Shown: in pieces, positions 10,300 through 63,109 of the stretch | Layout: every line of letters starts with the position of its first letter | Numbering within the stretch: the first letter of the stretch is position 1 | DNA from: Rostratula benghalensis | Lineage: Eukaryota > Chordata > Aves > Charadriiformes > Rostratulidae | Assembly: GCA_013399305.1 (NCBI GenBank) | Contig: VXAI01000177.1 | Span: 912,362-976,361, forward strand | Length of the DNA stretch: 64,000 bases | Reading direction: 5' to 3' | The notes under the pieces: generated by a model | Told to the model about the DNA's origin: nothing | Database searches by the model: none | Seen by the model: only the letters and a program-made list of their open reading frames with translations | Position numbers and translations under genes: made by a program

Positions 10300-10545
10300 T
10301 TAAAATAATGAAATTTTGCCCCTGACTAAACTGGTTAAAGAGTACATGCAAGAGCGCAACAAAAACCTATACGAATCTCTTGCGAGAACAACCATAACTA
10401 AAGGAAAATTACAACAAGTATCTGGCCAAATTGCCTCAGAAACAGCCCATCGCGTCCCGGTGCGACCCCAGCGCTGCAATAAAGAATACCGCTTGACAGT
10501 CACAGTGGATATTGAGTCCGGCTTCTGTGTTTCGCGGTGATGGGT
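10300..10545 (+). mobile_element. Probable ERV LTR remnant (3' end)
   Basis: The segment ends with a compact AATAAA at 10478-10483, followed by a C/G/T-rich stretch resembling an R-U5 region. It comes directly after retroviral sequence and before the CpG-island promoter. There is no matching 5' LTR in the window to define its borders, so both ends are estimates. Confidence 0.5.
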
Positions 10546-10559
10546 ATTACCGTTGTGCT

Positions 10560-50014
<39,455 letters not shown>

Positions 50015-50530
50015 TTTAGACTTGAATTTAGTTCTGGTAGCATAACTGTAGCCCAAGGTTAAAAGCCATGTATAACCAATGTGCTCTTTTAAGTGCTGGA
50101 GTCATACAATCAGATCTGTGTTGCTGGCACCACTTCGATAGGGAGTTGCCTTCAGCAGGTTATTCTGCATTGTGGAAAAAGGAGATATTTTGATTTATAT
50201 AAAGAAGTTTGTCGCCGCAGACTGTAAATGGCTCTTCAAATGGCTTTACTTCTAAGAAATCCCTTGAGGCGTTTAAACTTCATTTCTTTTAAGTTTGTGC
50301 ATACTGTGTCAAAATATATAATGGGGAAGTATTTTCAAAATCTGTTTACATATCGTACAGTATAGCACGGAACTGTGGCGTTCTTAATGATCATAAAGTT
50401 TGACATATTTTTGGGTAGAGAATCTCCCATATTAAGTCTCTGTTAAAAGTTACCTTCTATCGTCTACTTTCAGATTCCATAAACTTTGTTAAAAAAATAA
50501 ATAAAAATAAAATTATTTTGTTCAATATAC
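50015..50530 (+). terminator. PGGT1B: PGGT1B 3' UTR and polyadenylation signals
   Basis: Overlapping AATAAA hexamers at 50496-50501, 50500-50505 and 50506-50511 follow about 480 bases of A+T-rich 3' UTR. T/G-rich sequence comes shortly after. Cleavage is expected at about 50525-50535. A longer alternative 3' UTR cannot be excluded. Confidence 0.75.
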
Positions 50531-50771
50531 CAGACTTGTGAAGTTGTGTGGCCTTACTAAATGAATGCCGTAATTCTTCTGAGTAGCTTCTACACAGATG
50601 GAGTGGATGGTTAGCCAGATAAAAAGTTGGGATCAAGAGTATCAATTAGAAAACAAACAAACAAATAAGCATGGTAGAGTGGGGACTTTTGGAACATGAT
50701 GAAGTTACAATGAAGATGAGATGTAATTGTAGTTACCCATGCTTATCTGCCTTGATGGAGATCCATCTACC

Positions 50772-50791
50772 TTTTTTTTTTTTTTTTTTTT
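50772..50791. repeat. Poly-T tract (20 T)
   Basis: An uninterrupted run of 20 T. Confidence 0.9.
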
Positions 50792-53700
50792 AGCATTTAG
50801 TATGCCCCCTGTTAGAGGACGCAGCTGTGAGTTTCAGAAGAGTTAAATAAGGTCTCTCCTCTAAGCCTCTGATGTGATACTGCCCAAATATCAGCCAACA
50901 CTTTCTTACTTTGCTTCATGAGGAATGATGTATTCTGTTATCTGGAGGGACTTGCAAAATCCCAAGCTTTCCTATCTGTGACCAGACTCCCATCTGTGAG
51001 GGAAATAACAGTAAAGCAGCAGAAGTAAGGGAACAACAGTGAAAAAACGTATTGCATGAATACTAATTTAACAGTGTTCTGCTTCAAAAAGGAGCTAATG
51101 TTTCTTGTTTTGGTTTCTGTATCTGTAAGCTGCCTTGAGTTGTTTATATGCAATTTTACATTTCACAGCTCCTTGGGCCCCAGTCATGCTACAACTTCAT
51201 CTCCACACCTGCCTCCCAGCTAAATAACAGCATCTTTTCAGGCTGAATGTTGACAGCAGAGTTACCCTTTTCTAGAGGTTGCAGAAAGCATATTTGTTTC
51301 CCATAAAGTCCCATAGTTTGCAGCCAACAACACGTGTGTGCCTTCACCCCACGCTGAGAATCTAATTACTTCAATTGGTTTGCAATATTTAATCTTTTTT
51401 TTTAAGTTGACAAAATCCTGTGATAATAACCAACTCTGCATGCATGGTTTGCCATTCTTCATGCCCTAATTGATGTCGGGCAAGCAAATGGTGTACATCT
51501 AGTGTTCCTGTGTAGCAGGATTGTGATAGTGACTGACTTGTGCAGTTAGCACTAGATTACACTCTCCTGATTTTGTGTTTGTCATGTTTTCTGACTAGAA
51601 AAATGATGAATTGATGAACAGGAATTTCACAGATAAGAATAATCTGTAACCTAAAATTTCTTTTAAAATCAAGACATCCAAATGCAGCTAAAACTTACAA
51701 GGTGAGCTGCGAATGTTAAACATAGAGAGAAAAAACAAAACTTTTGTGGTAATCCTCAGCATTGCTCAAGGCCGGTGTTGTCTTAGGCTGACACATGTAG
51801 CCAGCTGGGTGCACCTACCTTACCTGAAGGGCTCACAAACCATGTCTTGTGGTTCTCCCTCCTCCTCTGGGAAAACTGCTTTGAACTGGCTTGCTGAACA
51901 AAGCAGGTTCAGTGTACCCTTTCGATAGCATTGGAGGACTGAGGTTTTAAACACCGTCACTAAGGCTTTCACAGCAACTTGATTTGTCCGTAGCTGCTGG
52001 GCAGATATGATGACACCATTTTGGAAGACTGTTGCTAAGTATGTTTGCATTTACAAACGGTTCATCTCGAGAAATTGTGTTCTAAATGGAACAATCATCA
52101 GCTGTGAGAAGAAACCTAAGAGGTAAGTTGGGCGTTGGGAGAAAAATCTGAAATATTTATGTTGAAGAACATACCAAGTCTACCTTGATCCATGCTGTAA
52201 TGTCCTGTAACACAAAGTGTAAGACAAACGAAGAGGAGCTGAAGAAGTTACATCAAATAAGTCATTCTCCACATAAGCCAGTATCAAAAAATAGGTATTT
52301 CTTAGAAACAATAGCGTTCCCAGAAAAACATGTTTCACTGTTGTTGTGAGTCCTCAGCCGTTCAGTTTGGGTTCACCTTACGTAGAGGGGAAGGAATGGC
52401 AATTTCCACAGTCAGAGCCTTGGTGGACAACCTCTCTCCTTGCATTTTGGCCATTGGTGTCCATCCGGCGGCAGAAGCGTTGCTGTCAGGACGTGAGGAG
52501 AGCGGCTGTATGGGGAGATCCTATTGCTGCAACTAAAATGTGAAATGTCTCTAAAATTTATCAGCTGAATGAAAATATTTGGCTGTTTAGGCTGGTGTCA
52601 TACTGTGTTCTCAAAAGCTCCTGTTTTGCTGTTGCAAGTAGACAGCACTTAACACATTTTCCTCACTTTAGACAAGCACTGGCTGAAAGAGAAGAAAGTC
52701 TTAACACCTTTATACCAAATAACTACTAAATCACTCCACTGAGTAGTTGCAGTATGTCATAGATTTACACTTTCAGCCCACCATCTTAAAGCTTTTGGTC
52801 GTCCTGATCTCTATTTGCCTGATGAGTTTCCGAATTTAATAAAAATCAATGATCTGTTGCTTTGGGAATCAGGGAAATGTCTTACTATTCATCATTGTGA
52901 GCTGCAGCTGTCGTGGAGGTGGGGTGGTCAGATGTCCTGGGTGAAGAGCTGCCCATACAGCATCTTCTCAGGGGCTCAGCAAGTGACAACCTCCGAGGGT
53001 TTTCAATCTGAGCCCACCAAAGGCAGCAAACCCCACACTACTGCTATTGGTTTTGAGACAATGGCAAAGTGCAAGGTCATCCTGTTAAATGTCTGTTCAT
53101 AGGTACAGTTTCCATCCTTGGGATTGGGACTGGGCAAAGATGGTCGTTATCACTAGAGAATGAGCAGGTCCCCAGGAAGGGAACAGTCCTGCCTCCTGGT
53201 AAAAGGGAAGTTCATTAGGGAAGTGAAAAATCTGCATGAGAACAACCTGCAACCTCCCACTTCAAGAATTTAAAAATGTGCCTGGGAGGTGGGGGCTGAG
53301 GAGAGGGGAGGAAATGTTTGTGGTAAGGAAAGAGCTTTCAACTCGCCAGATTGGGTTATTTATGTTAAGCTCACAAATGAAAAGAGGGGGATAGATAGGC
53401 ACGTGGAAGTCTGTGTTTTGACAGTTTTAGCCATGTATACGTGTGAAGGTGGCCTCCGTGCTAACAGCGGTGATAACCGAGCTCTGTTATGAGGACCGGG
53501 GGCTCTTCTGTACACCAAGTTAAACCAACCACCTTGCATGCTTGCAGTCTGGGTGGAAAGACTCATCAGATGGAGAACGGAGACCTTTTGTGAAGCTATT
53601 CCTGCAAGACCTTTCCTCACGCCCACCCTTTCTACGGTGCGGCTATCAGAGGCTCTGCTTCACCCTGGGAGGGAGGGTCCCACCTTATCCTTTTATGTGG

Positions 53701-54918
53701 TGTGCACAAAAGGATGTTTTGAGGTGAAAATGACAGAATAGAACCCAAGGCACAGCTTTCTGTTGTTCGTCAACCACCCCGAGTGCTTGTGGGAAAGGCC
53801 TGGTGATTATACTGCCTAGAAAGCTAAATACACAGGCCTGCTGTTGAAATTGCATGCTGCCTTCGGGTAATTTAAAGATTTCCATAAGCACAGAGCTGTA
53901 TTTATTTGCTGTCCGGGAGTCTTCTTTTAGTAACCTTCTTTAAATTGTGACCATGCCTTGCAAAAATAGGCTCAGACAGAAAATTACATTTTAAGCTTGA
54001 ACCCAGCTGCCGTACTGCTTACTGTACCATTAAAGCTTCCTTTAACCTCAGGCCCATTGTGGAGAAGCATCACTCTGAAGGCATCTGTGTAAACCTGCTG
54101 CTCCCAACCCCCCACCCCTGCCAGGAGTGCCCTTTCCCACCAGGTTAGACCAATGGTTGTCAGGAAAAACGCAGGACAGCTGATCCTGCTTTGAGGCAGT
54201 CCGGTAGGCTCTTAAGGACCCTCCTGAACGGTGTTTTTTTACAGTTATTTCGTTATACTTCAACATGGTAGGTTTTTTAATCCATCCTCTCCTCCCCCCA
54301 GCCTGCAAATTCTTAAATTAAGGACAGTCTAGCTGGTGAGACCGTTTAATGTAGCACTGATCTGGAAGGTGGGGAGCTGGGAATGGGGAGGGTGTGTTTC
54401 TATAAATAGCATCAAAATACTTTGGAGGCAATCAGAATTTTTAGAAGGACTGGGTATATTTGTACTCCTGTCTGTACACTTGTACTTTACAGATCAGCTG
54501 TCCTCGGGCAGGGCTGGCCACCCAGCATCCGTCTGAAATATGCAGCTCCCCAGGGGAGGGCAGGGACAGGATTCTGCTAGAGTTGTGTTTGGATGAGGTT
54601 TTCCAACGCAGCCACGGAGCTCTTCTATATTTTTGTGTATGGCTTTATATATAACTCCCTATATATGGCTGGATAGAGTGTGTCCTGCAGAGTGGTGATA
54701 ACATGTGCTCTCTGTGGCTTCCCAGTTGCTATAGATAGCTTCCTACACAGACCCTGCAAACTACTACTGCCACCAAACTTTTCTGAAGGCTCTGTGCCTT
54801 GACTTTTTTTTTCAGTGTAAATAAACTCCAGCCTCAAGCAACATTCTTCTGCAGAACAAGGAGCTGCTGGTAAAGCAAGGACTGCAATGGTGGGCATCCA
54901 ACCCCTCCCCCATTCCAT

Positions 54919-54980
54919 AGCACGGGGTTAGAACTCAATGATATTTGAGGTCCCTTCCAAGTCTAACCATTCTATGATAT
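54919..54980 (+). mobile_element. CR1 LINE 3' tail
   Basis: 'ggggttagaactcaatgata' is followed by 'ggtcccttccaagtctaacc' and 'attctatgata', the standard + strand CR1 3' end, here only about 60 bp. Confidence 0.85.
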
Positions 54981-57900
54981 TAAAAAAAAAGGTATAAGCT
55001 GTGTTAACAGAGGAGATTTTCCCTGGCTATATGCAAGTCTTGACCCTTCCCCTTGGCCACCCCAGGCTTATTCCACTTTTTATTAAACACAGATATGAAG
55101 GACCAGCCAAGGCACAAGTTCTCTGCTTGGACCAAGATGCACATCCCTCCCCTAACTCTGCATGTCCCTTGCCACCCGCCTGTAACCCCGCTGGGCCGTT
55201 GCAGGCCTTCTCACCTCCTGTGACTCCAAGCCGTGGTTCAGGAGCCACAGAGCAGGAAGGCTTCACAGGTCCCTGTGTGAAGCCAAGGCGGGCTCTTGGC
55301 TGTGGCAGAAAACCTAAGCAAACACACAGACCAGCATTTGAGATGTGACGTAGCATGTGGTCCCCAGGGAGGACAGTTTTTTTAAGCTGAAGGCTCCACA
55401 GGCTATGAAGAGCAACAGTTCCCACGATCTCCCTTCTATAAAAGGAAATTAAAGTCTGCAGCAGCTGTTGATCTGATAGCCAGTCTGGACTGGATCCCCC
55501 TCCCATCCCCTTGCTGGCCGCCCAGACTGCTCCAGCGACCCACAGAACAACTCTCGCCATCAGAACAGTCTGAGCCTTCTGGTGCATCTTGATGACAGCT
55601 AGATTTGGATGGAACAGGAATGTAAAAGGAGTCTTTTTTGGTTTTTTTTCCTTTCAAAAATAAATGCTCCAGTAGGTCACTCTGGTGAAGAGCTATGCAC
55701 TGCAGACACTGGCAAAGGAAGATTCAGACACGCCGGAGGTGCTTTGTCTTACAGGCTGAGAGAGCTCTAGTCTTCACACTTCTGCTCATCTACTCGTGTC
55801 CCTCAGGAACAGAGTATTCTTGATTGCTTTAAACTAATGGTGAAAAATAAATAATAAAAAAACCCATTAAACAAGGCTAAAACATCTTTTTGCCAACACA
55901 GTTTTTTTCAGCCACCCCAGCACTACATGGAAACAATAAAAAGGTGGTAAATAATGCAATATTCCTAGCTAGTAGAAGGTTTTGTCTTGTCTTTAACCAG
56001 TCTTAAGTCCTTGGCTGGCAAGTTATTTAGGGAGTACTCTGGGAGGAGCCACCCTTGGTGGACCAATGTGCATTTGACTTTTCTCTCCCTCACGGCAGGG
56101 CAAAGCGAGCATGCCTCCCAGGAAGTACAGCTGAGTCAGAGGGAAATCCGGAACAGCAGTTAGGGTACTGCACCAGGGAGGCCTTTCTAAGTATGCCAAG
56201 GAGAACTGGTTAAGTTGTCAAGAAGCCTGCAGAACTCCAAGGAATGAAAAGAAACTTGCATGGAAAACCAGGGAGATTTCTTTTTCTATAAACTCCAGAA
56301 TAGTGTATAAGTGTTTTGTCTGCCCAAACTTCCACCATCAGAGGCTGTGCTTCTGCATGTCATCCTTATGGTAAAATTGACCAAGGTCTGGCAGCAAGGT
56401 TTGCACTGGCTGACTTGACTGTGTATGGCACAAGAATATCTTCCAGAGCAACAGCCAATTACTCAGGACTGCCATGATCTGACACTGCACTCTGCAACTG
56501 GCTCTGCACTTTGTGGTGTTCAGCTTGTCCTGCACTATGATGCATATGAGAAACTAGCCAGAACAACAGTTTGGGAGTTTTGGCCACAAATAGTGCTTTC
56601 TCCTCCCTGGACCCCTTGGGCAGCCTTGGCATCCATCTCACATCCAGGGCAAACTGCTGCCTTGGGTTGCCTTCATGCTCCACACAATGGGACCAGGAGC
56701 AGGAGTGCCGGTGTGCTTCACCCTCGGCTTTTTGTTAACACTACAAGGAGCTTTGTTGTGGTTTCAGATGACTCCCCTTAGTGACATTTCTGGCCTTTTC
56801 CTCAGCACCACACATCTCTTTACATACGTAAGCCAACCTTGAACCTTGTTTAAGCCAGCAGTTTTGCGAGGGGTCACCAGGACCTTTGCTGGCCTTCAGA
56901 GGGGGAGGGAGATGCAGGAACCTCCACGGCTGTGACGATCCCCCCCACTACACTGCACCGCTGCAGGCAGGTGCTTCAGTGGCACAACATCTGCCTAAAC
57001 GCTGGTCCCAGCTGGATAGTGGTGTTAGAAGCAGGCTATTGGTATTAAAGGTCTGGAGAACCTCAGACACCAGGAGAGGACACTGGTAAAGGGGCAGGCT
57101 CGTTCTGGTGTGGTGCAATGCCAGGAGGGTCAGCACTTGTCTGGCTCACGCAGAGCACAGCAGGGTCTGCTCCGGCCTTGTTCTCTGCAACTCAGTCTGC
57201 AGGGAGCTTAATCCACTTTCAGTGGGGATTAAAGGCTGCATTAACAGTAAATGCAGGGGAAGAATCTCATTGCAGGAACACAGGGCATGCCATTTTGGAA
57301 AAGGAAAGTTAACTGAAACCTAATCCTGGTGTAGTTAAGCTGAAAGAAAAGTGTGGGAGCCCAGCTGACGCAGTTAAACCTTGAAGACATAAATTGGACG
57401 AGCTTTGTAGAGAGGTGTAATACCCTCTGAAGGCCAGCTGAGTCTGAAAAGCTTTCGAGTCTACGCCGCCGTCTTCAGAGTCTTTGCTGCTACAGACATA
57501 CCTTTTCTGCAAAACACACAAAATCACTAAAACATACATCGCCACAGCCACATGCAGATCTCAGCAGCGCTCGTCTTTCCCTTATCTTTCCCTGATTTGC
57601 ATGTCTCTGATTTCTTCATTAGACACATTCTTTTAAGTCAATGAAGAGAATCGGCAAATTAATAGACTCAAGCCTGCTGTGTTTTGCTCAATTAATATTT
57701 GTTAAAACTCTAGATATCCAAAATTCTCTTTATATTGTCAAACTCAATTAACTGTAGTTGAAGCAAAAACTGGCAATTACATTACATATTCATGGTATGC
57801 ATCATTATGTACTTTAGCTGATTCCTTATAAATATCTAATAACATACTCAATACATGAAATATTAATTGTACTCTACGTACATAACCCATATTTCTTAAA

Positions 57901-60900
57901 TGAACTTGTTCCCAGGGGCACGTGATATTGTACTAGTATCACATGGGACAGGCTAGCAGGAAATTGTACATAAAGATAATATTTTCACACAGCACAGATG
58001 CAGTTTTCACACTGCACTTTATTTTGTGTGGTTTTACCTCACAAATATTGAATGGATGTGTTTAAGGCATTTGGATGGAGGTGCTTATATGGAACAAGAA
58101 TAGAGGCAGATCTCTCTGGTGTCAAAAAGGTCTAAGCATACTACAATAAAAAGCCTGGCACCAAAATATTGTGGATTTGAAATTCACCTTTTAATTTTAT
58201 TACATTTGCCTTTGCCAGAGGACCAACAGCCAGAAATAAGGGAAATGAGAGGTACAGCCTGAGGATGAGACTCTTCTGGACATTAGCAATGGATGATGAT
58301 GCGCAGAGCAGCAGTGGAACTGCTTTGGTATCTCATGTTGATCGCGGCCATTTATTTGCAACATTTAGTGTTACAGGTTTAGTGACCTTTTTGTTTCACC
58401 AGTATCTATTAAAACAAAGTACATAAAAAATAAATAGAACCCTGCTTCAGTCTGGGGTAAGTGGGCATAAAAATTTGATCACTAAGGGAGGTTAGAGGCA
58501 TGGAGGAAGTAAAAATCAAATTCTCTGATAAAAAGTGAGGATGTGAATCGGCAGCTGCATTGCAGAGAGAGATCTGGGGATCCCAAGGAATCAGAAGCTA
58601 AATCTGAACCCTGAGTGGGATGAGTGTCAGGGTGAAGGTGCAGGAGTTTGTCTGCTTGAAGTGGCCATGGTGGGACTTCAGCTAAATGCGGAAGAGACAC
58701 AGAAGGAGGTGGTGTCCTGACAACTCACCAAGAGACTCTAGATAGTTGTGCTCCTTTTTCTTCCCCAAAGAAGCATAGGTGGGGATGAAGAAAAATGAAA
58801 AATCCCCGAGGTGCCTAAAAGAACTGGAGGGGATGGGTTTTATTGCAGGGAGAATGTTAGGCCTGCATGCTTTGAAATACAGTTTTGTCTCATTTGTTCT
58901 GCTTGTAAAACCTTTCCAGCCACCAGAAGGCCTCATCTGGCTTATGGCAATTTTTTTTTCCTAGTGACAGTTCCCATCTACATCACTCCCTGTGGAAGGA
59001 AGCAGTTTATACAAAATTTATAAACTATTTACACAAATTCTCTTTCGTATTCCTCGAGTTGGATGCAGGCCTCTGTCACTGTTAAAAATAAAGCAGGTCA
59101 CAATTCTCACCAGAGACACACACCATGGAAATGCATCAATGGTAGGGGGTTTTGATTTCAAATGTTTGTTCAAATGTACAATTTAACACTGAAGCAGGTT
59201 ATACTGAACATTTTCCACTCTCTGTATCATCTTTCTTGCCATCTCCATTGCTCTGGCATTGCAATTGTTGGTGACGTTGGAGTCTGAGGTGGACAGATCC
59301 ATCCTCCACATGTATACTGTAAAATGAAAGCACTCCTTCTCTCCTCCAGACTGATTTAATTGTGTTAGCCCTTCTCATACCCTACCTGAAACTGGTTTCA
59401 AACACTCTTTTAAGTATATTTCCTCGGGTAGTGTTGGCCAACAACTTCAACCATGGTGTACAGCTGCACAGTGAGGGGGACAGCCCCCGCTTAGGACATT
59501 AGGTGACTGCCAAGGGTGCACGCTTGAGTGGATTCCCTGTATAAAGGAAATGGGAAAAACACCTTACCATCCTCAGGGAGAAGGAATAAAAGAGCATCTG
59601 AGCAAGCTCCACTGCTCAGATTTAGTTGAGAATGAGAAACTAAGACAGAGAAGGAGATCAGTCAGAAAATCTAAAGCTGTCATTGCTGTCCTGGGAGAAT
59701 CAACATAATTCACAGGTCAGGAAATTCTTTTTATATTTTGATTTCTATACCAATGTTCCAAGACAGAGCCCAGTGTTGCATGACATTTCACAGGGCCAGA
59801 TTTTCCACTGGTATAAAATTATATGAATTAATTGGTATCAGTGGATAATCTAGCCTGGGATCCTTGCTTTTTTGGAGACCTACAAGAAATTTAAGTGATA
59901 TAAAGCAAATAAAATCCTTATACTGATTAATTTTATCATAATATGACATGCTCTGAGACAGATAATTCCATGATAACTGAAGATTTGCGTTAATTTTCAG
60001 ACATCCTGGTTCCACAGAAAGGAACTGGCCTGAGAGACAAAGGAGAAGGAGGAAAAGTGTGAAAAGTAAATTCATATCTGCAATTTATGTGGAACAGGTG
60101 AAGAGCTCCCAGCTATTTTTGACATACAGCCTACCTCAGTAAAGGTTGTGTAAAACACAGCAAACGGTTACCAGGAGGGGTGAAAGTCCCTGGGCCACCA
60201 GCTGCAACACGAACCTTCTCCATCTGTCTCTGGCCTTCCAAGCACACATTCCCCTGTCAGCCCACAGCCGCTCAAGACAAAGGCTGGCACAAACTTCCTT
60301 CCATCCAAGGGGAGGTGAACAAGACCCCTCAGAACAGCTAGAGGATATGATACTTGCTGGAGAGAACAGTCCCAAAATCCTAGCTAGTCTGAATCTATGG
60401 AGACAGCTCGTGTTAATGATACTGGACCATCCACAAGGTTCTGCCCAGCCGTGCAGGACTCCGTGGAAGTACAAGATTTCTGCAGGGCTGATGGCAGAGA
60501 GCACTGTCTGTCACACAGGGGCCAGGGTCATCCCAGCAAGAGCCGCTTGGGAGGGTACCATTGCCAAAGCTGTGAAATCAATGCAAAAGTGGTTTGTGGC
60601 ATTCCGCTGCTTGCCTATGGCTGGCAACTACCCAAACCTGGAGTGCTAACAGAGCCAACACTGAAATAAAACCACTCCAAGAAAAGAGCATGAAAGAACC
60701 ATCAGCTTCCTCTGTCTTCTCCTATGTCCTTCTTGCCCTGGTTGACTTCATGGCCTGAGCTACATTTACATCTCTTTACATACATGGAGCATTCTAGTAA
60801 AAACCATAGCACTCACCTGCTCTGGAGGACAACACAACCCAGCTGGGACTGGGGCACAGCTGATCAATTTGTGGAAGCAGGACATGGAGAGGTGAAGGGA

Positions 60901-60982
60901 GGGGAATGAGAAACTATCCTTTCTGTCCCAAGCCCTTGAATTTCAGCACAGGCTGGCCATAACCTGCGGTGTGTAGAAGAAA

Positions 60983-60995
60983 GGGGGGGGGGGGG
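60983..60995. repeat. Poly-G run (13 G)
   Basis: Thirteen consecutive G, followed by A-rich sequence and a poly-A run near 61029. Confidence 0.9.
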
Positions 60996-62606
60996 AAAGG
61001 AAAAAACGTTATCACATCAGTGCAGCAAAGAAAAAAAAAAAAAAGAAGAGCAGCCAGAAATTCAGGGCACAAGGCTCAAACTACTGATGTGATTCATGGC
61101 CAGAGAATGCAAGACAAAACTACCAATTCAGAGGAGACACATGGTGCCTGCACCAGGGGAGATGGTTCCTTGTTCCACAGGCTTTGGGAGATGGTTGTTG
61201 GGGGGTGTTTAACATGAATGTAGCAAAGCTGCAATGAGATTCAGATGCCTCCAGCTGAAAGGGTTTCAGTGGAGTGAACCACTGTGTGTTGTCTTCTTGC
61301 ACTGTGGAGCAGAAAGTGGTGTAAATTCCTTTGCTTTTAACACAGCCCATCATTACTGAGCAGTAAGGTCAAAGGTTGGCTTCTTAATGCTGGTTATCAT
61401 TTGGAAATTCACACCGACACCATGGTATGACCTTCCCTTACACAGGAAAGCTGCTCTTGCTGAGGCCACCACCAGTGTGGTGTCCTGCAGATGACTACTG
61501 GAGTTGAGCAGCTTGGGAGAAGTGAGGGATTCCTTCAGGTTGTCCCTCATCCCAGCCTTGGCCAGCCCTGTTCTCTGACAGCAGTCGACACTGACACAAA
61601 GGAATTACAGGACTGAATATTTCCTACGTGAGTGCTGTTTGGTGAGCTGGAATTAGATCAGAGAATCAGAATATCTCACATTGAGTTAAATTATGTATCG
61701 AGGCCCTCTCAGCCGCATGGGTGATGACAGCTGACTGTCCCTGCACCACTGCTTATTGTTTATTCCTGGGTTGTTTGCACAAAAGCAACACGGAGAATGC
61801 TGAAAACCTCTCTATATCCCAATAACGGGATATTTGATTAATGAGTCATCTGATACATATAATTGTACAGTATCTAGTAACAGAAAAGTCTGGTAGCTAT
61901 TCACAAGTCTCATTTCCTGAGAAAGAAAAGGGATATCATTTCAGTGAGTAACCTGTGGAGAGAATCTGGGATAAGATTACTATCGTATCAGAAACACAGT
62001 CTCCGAGGGGATACGTTATACTGTTATAAAACACCCTTTGTATGTTTTCACCACACAGGGGTGATGTACTCCATGGGCTATCTGATAGCTACAGTGTTTG
62101 GCTGGCTTGTCCCCTTCCACCTCTCTGTTTGGCAGACATCTGGTGAGAGAGCAGCACGCTGGCTGCCCACCTGCTCCTCTTCCCCAGGTGTGATGGTGAG
62201 GCTGGGACCTTTGGGTTTGGGACAGTCTGAGACCAGAGAAAGAAGAAATGGGCCAGCTGCTGGTTGAAGTGAGCTGTGGTGCCTCCACCAGAAGCAAGTT
62301 ATTGTAGTGGTGTGGTGTGGAGTGGAGACAGGCACAGAGCAGGGTTATGATGGTCTCAAACACCATTCCCCAGACATCCCCTGAGGCTCCCTTGCCCACT
62401 GTGTCATGATGGAGTTTTACAGTGCCTCTCCTGCTTGCCTGGTGAGAACATTTCAGTGTGACCTGAGGGCTGCCTTCATCAAGCTGTGCATGGTACTTGA
62501 GTTGCTGGGACCAGTTTTTCTGCCACAGCTGTATACATGGATGGTGGCAGCACCTTACCTTGAGTGGCAGCATCAAGCCTGGGATGCAGAAAAATAGCCA
62601 ATAGAA

Positions 62607-62666
62607 GTTTTCTTCTATTTCTATTTTCTTTTCTTCTATTTCTTTTCTTCTACTTCTTCTTTTCTG
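62607..62666. repeat. Polypyrimidine (TTCTTCTATTTC) tract
   Basis: About 60 bases of almost pure C/T with imperfect 10- to 14-bp periodicity (ttttcttctatttc and variants). The complement is a polypurine strand. Confidence 0.8.
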
Positions 62667-63109
62667 TTCAAGTTACCCCACAGACACACCACCAGTCAGG
62701 TGAAAACACACGAGACAAATCATACACCCAATTACGTACATTCCATTAGCAGATGCTCTTCCCTGCAAATGTGTTTAGACACTTTTTTTTTTTTTTCATC
62801 TAGACAAAAGCTTGGAATTTAAGAAAAGCAGGTGGGAATAAGTGCATCATGCTGTACCTGAGCATTCATCCCACTTCAGGCAGTGCTTTTCTCTCTTTGA
62901 AACAAGACATGCCCACCTCGGGTGCTGCCCCGGACAGACCCAGTGGAGCATCAGCCCCACACCATGGGCCCAGTGAAGGCCGAGAGTGATTTTATATGGT
63001 AACACTCAGATTTGGCGAGGCCACAAGCAGGTCCAACCTCAGCAGCTTTAAATCAGCCCTTGTGGTCATTGCTCCCGAGCACAGACCGTGTTTATGCTGG
63101 GGCATCTCG

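Larger units (their letters stand above)
5885..10545 (+). mobile_element. Class I (gamma-like) endogenous retrovirus remnant, truncated
   Basis: Gag, protease, reverse transcriptase, RNase H and integrase pieces occur in proviral order on the + strand, each broken by many stops and frameshifts. Similarity is to the gammaretrovirus-like class: a single zinc knuckle, a DTGAS protease active site and an RNase H directly followed by integrase. No matrix region, leader, primer-binding site or 5' LTR is seen, and no recognisable envelope gene. The right end looks like an LTR R/U5 segment. The left limit is approximate. The element lies between CCDC112 and PGGT1B in the same orientation as both genes. 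It is an old, non-functional copy. Confidence 0.85.
50531..63100. other. PGGT1B-TRIM36 intergenic region
   Basis: This is 12.6 kb without a supported gene. It contains a 20-T tract (50772-50791), a CR1 tail (54919-54980), an A+T-rich block with octamer and E-box motifs (57590-58000), a 13-G run (60983-60995) and a polypyrimidine tract (62607-62666). Open frames up to about 190 codons occur in the G+C-richer parts (55000-57500, 60100-60700, 62000-62600), but none resembles a protein family I know. Confidence 0.65.

Noticed and set aside
55027..55587. Minus-strand open frame of 186 codons in the intergenic region
   Set aside because: It lies in G+C-richer sequence where long chance frames are common. 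It has no domain, no good start context and no splice structure.
60146..60649. Plus-strand open frame of 167 codons
   Set aside because: No recognisable family or composition bias is present, and another frame is also open through part of it. Probably chance.
62016..62576. Minus-strand open frame of 186 codons
   Set aside because: Its composition is that of translated noncoding DNA (many His, Ser, Gln and Cys without a pattern), and no homology is recognised.
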